Positions 1 to 7,800 of a stretch of 13,493 nucleotides of DNA are shown here, in pieces. This stretch comes from Bryobacterales bacterium (GTDB taxonomy: Bacteria; Acidobacteriota; Terriglobia; Bryobacterales; Bryobacteraceae). Every line of letters begins with the position of its first letter. Position 1 is the first letter of the stretch. The notes under the pieces were generated by a model. It ran no database searches. It was given only the letters and a program-made list of their open reading frames with translations, and was not told the DNA's origin. Location of the stretch: assembly GCA_003164075.1 (NCBI GenBank), contig PLRZ01000564.1:2984-16476 (forward strand). The letters are read 5' to 3'. Both the position numbers and the translations under genes were made by a program.

Positions 1-44
1 ACGGTCGCGGCTCTGCATGAGGCCTCGTTCCGAGCCGCGACCGT
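1..44 (-). terminator. Long GC-rich hairpin downstream of the ManD-like gene, candidate terminator
   Basis: The arms ACGGTCGCGGCTC (1-13) and GAGCCGCGACCGT (32-44) are perfect 13-bp inverted repeats around an 18-nt loop. The hairpin begins 42 bp beyond the stop codon of the minus-strand gene that ends at 87, which is where a terminator is expected. The stem may continue past the left edge, and any U tract on the minus strand would lie outside the window, so the terminator role is inferred. No T run follows on the plus strand. The remaining bases 45-86 show nothing else. Confidence 0.45.
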
Positions 45-86
45 TAGGGAGCGTTCGGCCTATGTGTGCAAGATACTAGGTTTCCC

Positions 87-1433
87 TCACTGCTTGATGA
101 CCGTGCCGTCCGCTCTGCGGATTTCTCCCCAACCGCCATTCAGGCCGTTGCGGTCTGTGAAGGGCGCTTTGGCAGCCGCCTTCTCGTCGATCTCGATGCC
201 CCACCCGGGCTTTTCGCTGACCCACAGGTAGCCATCCTTCATCTCCGGGCAGCCATGGAAAATTTCCTGCGTGCGCGGGCCGAACGGCGAGTATTCCTGA
301 ATGCCGAAGTTGTAGCTCACTACATCCAGCGTGACGTTGGCCATGTGCCCGACCGGCGACACATCACCCGGACCGTGCCACGCCGTCTTCACTCCGTAGT
401 TCTCCGCCAGGATGGCGATCTTGCGCGCGGGCGTGAAGCCGCCGGCTTGCGACACGTGCACGCGGATGTAGTCGATCAGGCGTTCGCCGATGAGCGGGGT
501 CCACTCGTGCGGGCTATTAAAAAGCTCTCCCATGGCGATGGGGCTGGCACATTGCTGGCGGATCTGCCGGAAGTAAGCGATGTCCTCGGGCGAGAGCGGA
601 TCTTCCAAAAAGAAGAGTTTGAATTTCTCGGCGTCTTTGCAGAACTGCACCGCCTGGTTGGGCGAGACGCGCTCGTGCATGTCGTGCAGCAGTTCGATCT
701 CGTCGCCTAATTCCTGGCGGCAGACCTCGAACAACTTGAGCGCGCGCCGGGCGTAGTAGGCCGGTTCGAACATCGGCTTAGCGGTGAGCGGTTTCACGAT
801 AGTGGTGGTGGCGGCGCCGCGGCCGCTGCCGTACCCCGCCATTCCGGGCACGCCCACCTGCACGCGCACGTGGCGAAATCCCTGGGCCATGTAGCGTTTG
901 GCCGATTCCACCACGGCCGGAAACTCGGCGCCGTCGGCATGGCCGTAGGCCGCGGCGGCCTCGCGGCATTTGCCGCCGGCCAGTTGATACACAGGCATGC
1001 CCGCCTGCCGGCCTTTGATGTCCCACAATGCCTGGTCGATTCCGCTGATGGCGTTGTTCAGCACCGGGCCGTTCTTCCAGTAGGAACTGTCGTAGCAGGA
1101 TTGCCAGATGTCCTCGATGCGGTCCGTGGTTTTGCCCATCAGGAACGGCTTCAGGTACCGTTCCACGGCGGGCTTTACCAGGTCGGCGCGTTGCGTGAAA
1201 GTGGCGCAACCATAGCCATAGAGGCCGTCCTGGTCGGTGGTGATCTTCACGACGGTGAGCCGCACGCCTTCCGGCTGGCACTCAATCACGCTGATGTCTT
1301 TGATCTTCGGGATGGGCAGCGCCCGGGTAGCGCGAGCCGTCTGCTCCTGCGCCTTCTGTTCCCGTGGGGAGGCCAGGGCGAGCAGCCCGGCGGCTCCGAA
1401 TGATCTGAGGAGGATGCGACGTTGTACGGACAT
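87..1433 (-). CDS. Tat-exported enolase-superfamily sugar-acid dehydratase (ManD/RspA-like)
   Basis: A 448-residue protein of the enolase superfamily, closest in its motifs to the D-mannonate/D-gluconate dehydratase (ManD, RspA) group, which removes water from a sugar acid to give a 2-keto-3-deoxy acid using Mg2+. Visible residues match ManD in kind and spacing: the Arg-Tyr dyad R190 and Y201 in RVQVGVPGMAGYG, metal ligand D251 with H253 in HDMHER, ligands E277 (FFLEDP) and E303 (MGELFN), and H353 in HGPGD. The capping domain covers roughly residues 42-160 and the barrel 165-405. The N-terminus carries a twin-arginine signal (QRRILLRSFGAAG), which predicts export after folding; that is unusual for a dehydratase. 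The start is well supported by AAGGAG six bases upstream (1440-1445). The gene lies 318 bp after the pectate-lyase-like gene on the same strand. The substrate cannot be read from sequence: mannonate, gluconate or no dehydratase activity are all possible. Confidence 0.85.
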   Translation of the reverse strand: MSVQRRILLRSFGAAGLLALASPREQKAQEQTARATRALPIPKIKDISVIECQPEGVRLTVVKITTDQDGLYGYGCATFTQRADLVKPAVERYLKPFLMGKTTDRIEDIWQSCYDSSYWKNGPVLNNAISGIDQALWDIKGRQAGMPVYQLAGGKCREAAAAYGHADGAEFPAVVESAKRYMAQGFRHVRVQVGVPGMAGYGSGRGAATTTIVKPLTAKPMFEPAYYARRALKLFEVCRQELGDEIELLHDMHERVSPNQAVQFCKDAEKFKLFFLEDPLSPEDIAYFRQIRQQCASPIAMGELFNSPHEWTPLIGERLIDYIRVHVSQAGGFTPARKIAILAENYGVKTAWHGPGDVSPVGHMANVTLDVVSYNFGIQEYSPFGPRTQEIFHGCPEMKDGYLWVSEKPGWGIEIDEKAAAKAPFTDRNGLNGGWGEIRRADGTVIKQ

Positions 1434-1613
1434 AGGTAACTCCTTAATAGCCTAACACCCGCGAACTCGGCCCGATCCGCGGCCGCAGTGCCCCGCCGGC
1501 GCGATGGGAGCGCCACGAGGGTAGCGGCGTTCGCCGCAAATGCTGGAAGGACGTTTCATGGAAACTGCCGATCATCGCGATATCCGGAACCTGCGAGAGT
1601 GCCGCGCACTCCC

Positions 1614-1648
1614 TTGTTACGAGTCTGTTTTGGGTGAGCCAGTAACAA
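1614..1648. promoter_or_regulatory. Inverted repeat TTGTTAC-N21-GTAACAA, candidate regulator site
   Basis: TTGTTAC at 1614-1620 and GTAACAA at 1642-1648 are exact inverse complements. They contain the GTTAC/GTAAC word that recurs in the other non-coding gaps of the window. The right copy reaches into the loop of the 1633-1668 hairpin, so it may be part of that structure instead. Operator function is inferred from recurrence only. Confidence 0.3.
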
Positions 1649-1668
1649 ACTTGTGTTTCTGGCTCACC
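1633..1668. repeat. Long near-perfect hairpin after the pectate-lyase-like gene
   Basis: GGTGAGCCAG (1633-1642) and CTGGCTCACC (1659-1668) form a perfect 10-bp stem. After one T-T mismatch the stem continues as AACA/TGTT (1644-1647 with 1654-1657), closing on a 6-nt loop. It lies 84 bp beyond the stop of the minus-strand gene at 1752. Neither strand shows a T run after it, so it is not a canonical intrinsic terminator. It could protect an mRNA 3' end, act with Rho, or be one copy of a dispersed palindromic element. Confidence 0.7.
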
Positions 1669-1751
1669 TCACTACCGCCAACGCGGAACTTCAAGCGGCG
1701 ATTCACAGCGGAGCATATTGCTCCGCGCCGGGCAAAGAGCATGTAGACAGC

Positions 1752-4736
1752 TCAGAAAGATCCCTTAAACCGCGTGCGGACCGCGTATAGCGAACTGCGT
1801 GCGGGAATGAACAGGGTTTGTCCATCTTTCCCGCCGAATACCAACTGTAGCGGACGTTCCGGGACGTCGATCGTATCGATCAGTTTTCCGGAGGGGTTGT
1901 ACACGTAAATGTTTCCCGACGCGATATACACATTGCCTTGCACATCGGCCGCTACCCCTTCGCCGCCTTGCTCGGCGAACAGCTTCACTCCCGTAATGCC
2001 GCCATCGGGACCGACCGACGCGGAGTAAGTTCTCAACTCCGATTCATCCGTCAAATAGTAAGGCTTTCCCGGAACTGCCGGCGCCAGGCCGAAGCTGCGA
2101 ATCAGATCGGCGCCCTTGACGCCCCAGTTGAGGGACCCGCTGACGAAGTCCTGGCCGGCCGAAAGGAACGTCGTGCCGTCCGGGGAGACATACTGATAGG
2201 GTCTCGGGCGCGGCGGCAGACCTAAATGGTAGTCGCTTACCGCTAACACGGGCGTTGTTCCGGGCCGCGCCACGGCGGGTTCCGGCTTCAGGAGCGTGAT
2301 TTGCATCGCCCCATCGGCCGATCCCGGCTTAAAGGTGTAGACGGTCCCATTTCCGGTGTAGGAGACCACCATGAGGTTGCCTGCCTTGTCAAAGGCCAGA
2401 TTGTCCGGGTCCAACGGAGTGTCGCTTACCGTCGAGAGTTGACGGGTTGCGGCCGCCCAGCGGTAAATCCGCTGCCAATGCGCATCGACGAAATAGAAGT
2501 CACCCGAGGGCGCCGCCGCCCCGCCGGAGATATTGAAGAACCCACCGGCCAGTTTCTCGACCTTTGCGCCTGGAATCAATACGGGGGACGCAACCTTGGG
2601 GCGGGACTGCGGCGCCGCGCCGGAAACATTCAGCCAGGCGAATTCGCGCTGGCGGATATCCGCATTTAGCGTCTGGTCGTAAACCGTCGCGTCAAAGGAG
2701 ACTTTGCTATTGCTGTAGCAGTGAATATTCCGGAAATGAATATTCTTTGAATCGGTGATTTTTATGGCCCAGGGGAACGGCTGGAACATACTAATCACGC
2801 GATAGATGTGGAAGTTCGCTACGGTGATGTTGCTGGAATTGGTAATCTCCAGCGGCAGCGCGAAACCGCCCTCGCCGCGTTCCTCTTCAGTCTGGAGAGC
2901 GTAAATCTGCCAGTTCGAGGCGTTGTGCAATTGCACTTCGTTGCGCACATGATGCTCGCTCGACATTTCGTACACCCGGCCTTCAGTCGAGGTATTCGAA
3001 ACCAGCATGCCCGCCTGGGCGAAGGTGCTGGGCGTCCAAATGTCGATGAAAGTCCCGCCGCCGCCATCGGTGACCCACAGGCTTGGATACTGCCCGTCCC
3101 ACCGCCGGTTCAGGTCGGGATCGGCCGTATGGGTGTTGTTATAAGGGTTTTCGCGGCCGCCATCGATTCGTGAAGTGCCGTGTCCGCCCAGCATGCGAAC
3201 GTCATTCAACATCGAATCCTTGCCCGCCATCCACTTCACGGCTACGGCCCGCGGATTAGTGCCGTTGGTGTACATGCCGATGCTGGCGATGATATTGGTC
3301 CCGCCCTTGGGCGCTTCGATCATCGGCTTGGGAGATCCGATTCCCTGGAACCCCGCAGTCGAATCGACCAGATCGATTTGCGTCGCGCTGGGGTGAAGAC
3401 CGATCAGAACGGTGTCCGGCCGCAGCGTGAGGGTGTCGCTGACGACGTACTTCCCGGAAGGCAGATAAATCGCGCGATGCTCGGCGATGGCTTTCTTGAA
3501 CACCGCGGTATTGTCCGTGGTTCCGTCGCCCTTCGCGCCCAGGGAGAGAATATTCACCCAGGTGCCGCGATCCGGCAGATCGGGGATGTCGGATTTCACC
3601 GGCTCCGGCAGAGCGGTCAACGTGGAGGTTTCGAAGAGATCCTTGTTTTGCGGATCTGCTCCCATGTCGGCATAGCTCAGCCCGTGCGAGAAGATCTTCA
3701 CGTCATAAAGCGCCCCCGGGGCCGGGACTTTTTTCCCGCTCTCGCGAAAAGAGGCGAAAACGGGGACGCGTCCGCACACGACATTCTCCATGTTGATTTC
3801 GGTACGCACGCTGGTTTCCGCGCTGATGACGACCGCCGGACCGGAGATATCTTCCATGCGCCCGTTCTTTACCCACAGCTCTTCCGGAAAACCAGGCTCG
3901 ATCTCGATAGCGGTGGGAACGTTCTTGAAGTGCGGGCGGATAAGCGTGAGGCCGGCCTCCTGGTCGCGGATGGCCGCTTCGCGCTGCCCCTCGAACGTCG
4001 CGTCAACCATGGTGAACTGCCAGCCCGGTGAGGGCCGGTGGGTCCAAACGCCATACTGCCCGCCGTAAAAGTGGACGTCCTCCACCACGTTGCCACCGTC
4101 ATGGATGCCGGCGAGGCCGGAGCCGATCCGGAAATCCATGTGGGCCATGAAACAGTGCTGCGCATAGTGGGCACGCACCCCCACCGCGCCGGGATTGCCA
4201 TCCCGGATTTCGACGTCGATGTTGCTGATGGCCGAATAAAAGGTGCCGGCGCCGGAGTCTCGAGGCTGGCCGCTGGCGCCGCCTCGGCCGCCTTGCAATT
4301 GGGCGTCCGGGACGCCCGGCCCGCGGCCTTGGGCACCCCGGCCCCGGCCTTCACCGCCGCGCCCGCCGGAAAAGAACAGCATATATTTCAGGTTGTCCTT
4401 GTCCTGATAACCGGCCGACCTTTCGCCCAATACGAATACCGGCCTGGTTGCGCCGTAGCCTATCAGCCGGATACCCGGCCAGATGTATACCGTATTGCTC
4501 AGGCGATAACGGCCTTCGGGAACGAACACAATTCCCTGGTTCGTGGTCTCCTGGACTTTGTTAATGGCTTGCTGAATTGCCTCGGTGTCGTCGGCGACGC
4601 CATCGCCGTGCACGGGAAAGCTGCTGCGCGTCAGGTATACCGCATTCGCGTCGTCCAGACGGACCGTGTAGTATGACGCAGCTCCCAACGGAGCAGCCAA
4701 CAAACCCGCCGCAAGGAAAACGAAAGAAATCCGCAT
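1752..4736 (-). CDS. Secreted protein with two pectate-lyase-3 beta-helix modules and a C-terminal beta-propeller
   Basis: A 994-residue exported protein with a signal peptide (residues 1 to about 20, ending APLGAA). Two modules begin with the GDG-x-x-D-[DN]-T signature of the pectate-lyase-3 superfamily of right-handed beta-helices: GDGVADDTEAI near residues 44-54 and GDGTTDNTAVF near 401-412. After about residue 725 come propeller-like blades rich in aromatic and NLAFDKAGNLMVV-type repeats, resembling SMP-30/NHL proteins, running to the C-terminus. The family includes polysaccharide lyases and hydrolases acting on pectin-like polymers and also phage-type depolymerases, so a polysaccharide-degrading role is likely but the bond cut is unknown; catalytic residues could not be assigned. 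A Gly/Arg-rich insert (124-158) interrupts the first module. The start is supported by GGAG eight bases upstream (4745-4748). The gene follows the receptor gene by 116 bp, suggesting co-expression. Location is periplasmic or extracellular. Confidence 0.8.
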   Translation of the reverse strand: MRISFVFLAAGLLAAPLGAASYYTVRLDDANAVYLTRSSFPVHGDGVADDTEAIQQAINKVQETTNQGIVFVPEGRYRLSNTVYIWPGIRLIGYGATRPVFVLGERSAGYQDKDNLKYMLFFSGGRGGEGRGRGAQGRGPGVPDAQLQGGRGGASGQPRDSGAGTFYSAISNIDVEIRDGNPGAVGVRAHYAQHCFMAHMDFRIGSGLAGIHDGGNVVEDVHFYGGQYGVWTHRPSPGWQFTMVDATFEGQREAAIRDQEAGLTLIRPHFKNVPTAIEIEPGFPEELWVKNGRMEDISGPAVVISAETSVRTEINMENVVCGRVPVFASFRESGKKVPAPGALYDVKIFSHGLSYADMGADPQNKDLFETSTLTALPEPVKSDIPDLPDRGTWVNILSLGAKGDGTTDNTAVFKKAIAEHRAIYLPSGKYVVSDTLTLRPDTVLIGLHPSATQIDLVDSTAGFQGIGSPKPMIEAPKGGTNIIASIGMYTNGTNPRAVAVKWMAGKDSMLNDVRMLGGHGTSRIDGGRENPYNNTHTADPDLNRRWDGQYPSLWVTDGGGGTFIDIWTPSTFAQAGMLVSNTSTEGRVYEMSSEHHVRNEVQLHNASNWQIYALQTEEERGEGGFALPLEITNSSNITVANFHIYRVISMFQPFPWAIKITDSKNIHFRNIHCYSNSKVSFDATVYDQTLNADIRQREFAWLNVSGAAPQSRPKVASPVLIPGAKVEKLAGGFFNISGGAAAPSGDFYFVDAHWQRIYRWAAATRQLSTVSDTPLDPDNLAFDKAGNLMVVSYTGNGTVYTFKPGSADGAMQITLLKPEPAVARPGTTPVLAVSDYHLGLPPRPRPYQYVSPDGTTFLSAGQDFVSGSLNWGVKGADLIRSFGLAPAVPGKPYYLTDESELRTYSASVGPDGGITGVKLFAEQGGEGVAADVQGNVYIASGNIYVYNPSGKLIDTIDVPERPLQLVFGGKDGQTLFIPARSSLYAVRTRFKGSF

Positions 4737-4852
4737 CGAATTTTCTCCGGATACTATTTGACTGCGACAATAACGCTGGTACTTGGAGAGTTACACATTT
4801 TGGATCGGAGGTTCGGGCCGGCCGGCAGCTTCCGGCCGGCCCGAGTATATCG
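4737..4852 (-). other. Gap between receptor gene and pectate-lyase-like gene
   Basis: This 116-bp spacer holds a very stable hairpin (4813-4844), one GTTAC word (4790-4794) and the GGAG ribosome binding site of the downstream gene (4745-4748). No clear promoter is visible, so the two flanking genes may form one transcription unit with the hairpin modulating read-through. Confidence 0.5.
4813..4844 (-). terminator. 13-bp GC-rich hairpin just after the receptor stop codon
   Basis: TCGGGCCGGCCGG (4813-4825) and CCGGCCGGCCCGA (4832-4844) pair perfectly around a 6-nt loop. The hairpin starts 8 bp beyond the TGA of the receptor gene (4853-4855). No T tract follows on the minus strand, so it fits a partial terminator, an attenuator or an mRNA-stabilising intercistronic hairpin better than a full intrinsic terminator. 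The hairpin is directly visible; its function is inferred. Confidence 0.45.
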
Positions 4853-7800
4853 TCAGAAATCGAGTCGCGCGCCCAACTGCATGTTGCGATTGCCGCTGAC
4901 GGAAGTGACGTCCCCGAAAGTAGCGCTGGTCGGGTTGGTCGAGATGCCGCCGAAGGTATGCCGGTTAAACGCATTCAAAGCCTCTGCGCGCAACTGGAAG
5001 CGAACGCCCTCGCGCAGCGACCAGTTCTTCTGCAGGGATATGTTCTCGGTACGGCCCCAAAATCCGCGAATCTGTTCGACTTCGGGAGCCGCATTCCCAA
5101 ACGTATAGGGAGCGGGTTGTTTGATGTACTGCGTGTTCAGGTAAACATTGGTCGTATTGCCGACGCCTACCAGGGAAGCGTTGAACTTCGCGGAATTGAA
5201 AGGTACTCCCAAACCGACTCCGGGAGGATTGATCAGCTCCGCGCGATTCGTGGAAAGGTTGGTGGAAGAATCGGGACTGTTAGCCGCAAAGGCCAGAGGC
5301 GTTCCACTGTTGTAGTTGCCGATGTACTGCAGCTTCCAGCCGCCGAAGACACCGTTGGCCACGGGGCTCCAGTTGCCGCCAAAGTGCTTGCCTTTACCAA
5401 AAGGAAGTTCGTATCCGGCTCCGATCTTGACTACCTGGGGCTGATCGTAGGAGGAGATCGACTTCTGCAAGCCGAGGTTCGAGGAAATCATCGCGCTGCC
5501 CGAGCCGCCGGAGTACAAGTTGGTAACGTTCGAAATGGATTTCGAGAAGGTATAGTTCGCAACCCAGCTTATGCCGTGGGAGTACTGCTTGTTGAGTTGC
5601 ACCTGCAAGGCATCGTAGGTGGAGAAGCCGAGAGGCGTGTCCCACCCCGCAACGGTGCTTCCGTTCAGCAGTTGCGGAAATGGCGTCAGAGTCTGCCAGA
5701 CCGCTACCGACTGGCCCGTCGATCCGAAAGGATAGCGGGCGCCCATGGCCACTGCCGCGGCCGGTAGAGCCGACTGACTGTTGACGGTTCCGTTCAGCAC
5801 GCTTCCGAGGGCCAGGGCGGCCGGAGGAAGCTGGTTCTGTATGCCCAGCCCGTTCGCTTCCAGCGCGGTTCCCTTCGAGCCGACGTAGCCGGCGTCCAGA
5901 ACCAGGTGGAAAGGTAATTCACGCTGAAGGTTGAAATTCCACGACTGCGTATAGCCTAGACGGCCGCCGTTCGGGTACCAGTAAAGAGCGCCGCTTTGAC
6001 CGTCGGCCTGAGACGGATTGGGCGATCTGTAAACCGGGGCGCCCGGGTATCCGTTGTCCCAGTTAAATGCCGGGGCCAGGTTGTTGCCATAGTTCACCAC
6101 GTCCGAAACGCCCCATCCCCAGCCGTTCAAGCTGACAGCGCCGGAGGGGTCGCCGTAGTAGTCGTTAGGCGCACGGTCGGCGAAGAAGACGCCATAAGCC
6201 GCACGAATCACGGTCTTTGGCAAAACCTGCCAGGCTAAACCCATGCGCGGTGCGAAATTGTGGTAATGCTGCGATTCGAATCCGGTCGACTGGTTGCACG
6301 CCGAGCAATTTCCCGCAAAGGTCAGGGCTCCCGGCAATCCGGTTTGCGGATCGATCGCCGTGGGGCTGAAACTGAACAACCGGTTGTGCTCCTCGGTCTG
6401 CGTAGGATCATAGTCCCAGCGCACTCCGAGATTGATGGTGAGTTTGGACGTGGCGTGAAAGTCGTCCTGGAGATAAGCGTGGATCGACGGGTACGTGGCC
6501 AGAGTCGGCGTAGTGATTCCGACGCTCGCGTTATTCACATCGCCCAGCAAGAAGCTGGCGAACGGGTTGCCCGTGTACTGCGTCAGCCCCGGCAGTCCGG
6601 TCTGATTGGAGGTGAAAGTAAAGGTACCGTCATCGGGTAGGCGGATGTAATTCAGCTTGTAGACGCGGTGTTCGACGCCGGCCTTAAAGGTGTGGCTTCC
6701 CTTTACCCAGGTCACGCTGTCGGCTATTCCGTAAGTTACCGAGCGGACCGAGTCCGACGCTTTGTCCTGCCCGAGGTTGGTCAGGCCATATCGGTCGCCG
6801 CCGCTCCATATGATCTGCGGAACGCTGGTCGTGGCGATGCCGGAAATACTGAGGGGATTCGACTCGCCGGCGTGCTGGTTGTTAATCGAATTGGTGACGC
6901 GGTTGAAATAGATATTAAAGTGATTTAACAGTGTCGGGGTGAACGTATAGTCATGGGCGATACGGTACATCGTAGTGTCGACCGGCTTGATCACCGCGGA
7001 GGAAAACGGGCCGCCCTCGCCGGAGGTCGCAGTCCACACGTGGGTGTTGGAGGCATTGCCCTGGAATTGCGGCTGAGTCGTACGTGCCACCGTTCCGGAC
7101 AGGTGACTCCGGGAGGAGATGCTGTGGTCCATCTTCACCGAAAGCTGGGTGTACCGCTGCCACACGTTATAGTCGCCAAACGCATTGTTCACCTGGAGGA
7201 AATCGCCGTTCGGCCCCGGCGCGGTAGCCGGGTAGTACTTCTGCATCAGCGCGATCACCTGCTGCGACACCCTGGAAATGCGGGCCCCCGGAATGATGTT
7301 GCCGGGGAATGCGCTGCGTACGATCGTTCCGTTCACAGTTTGCGAACTATTCGGATCGTAAAGCACGCCCCGGGCTACCGTGTTCCCCGACGCGTCGGTT
7401 CCGACGTTCTGTGTGGTGAGCATGTCCGCCATATTCCCGGCGAGCCAACTGGGTGGCGGAACGGTTTCGTTCAGACCGCCCGTGGAACTGCCGGAGGTAT
7501 AGAAGCGTTCCAGCGCGAAGTAGAAGAAAGTCTTATCTTTGCCGTTGTACAGTTTCGGAATCCAGACCGGACCGCCAAACGATCCGCCGCCGTCAAGTTG
7601 GCGGTCGATCGGCCTCGCCTGCTTATTCGCATTACCCAAAAAGGTGTTGGCGTCCAAATCCTGATTGCGGAACTCGAACATCGCGCTTCCATGGGCTTGG
7701 TTGGTGCCGGATTTCATCACGAAGTTGAACAAACCCCCGGATGTCTGGCCGTATTCCGCACTCATGCCGCTGGTCTCGACTTTGAATTCCTGAACGCCCT

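Larger units (their letters stand above)
1434..1751 (-). other. Intergenic region between the pectate-lyase-like and ManD-like genes
   Basis: This 318-bp gap holds the Shine-Dalgarno site of the ManD-like gene (AAGGAG, minus strand, 1440-1445), a long hairpin (1633-1668) and three copies of the word GTAAC/GTTAC (1436-1440, 1616-1620, 1642-1646). The last two form the 7-bp inverted repeat TTGTTAC/GTAACAA separated by 21 bp. A 68-codon open frame on the plus strand (1540-1746) has no recognisable product and overlaps the hairpin, so I do not call it a gene. No convincing -35/-10 pair stands out, but the gap is long enough for the ManD-like gene to have its own promoter. Confidence 0.6.

Noticed and set aside
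66..710. 214-codon plus-strand open frame opposite the ManD-like gene
   Set aside because: It is a shadow of the enolase-superfamily gene, whose catalytic residues are all in the other strand.
1540..1746. 68-codon plus-strand open frame in the gap before the ManD-like gene
   Set aside because: No ribosome binding site or recognisable product, and the perfect hairpin lies inside it.
4577..5767. 396-codon plus-strand open frame spanning the gap at 4737-4852
   Set aside because: It crosses two well-supported minus-strand genes and the hairpin between them, and shows no family motif.
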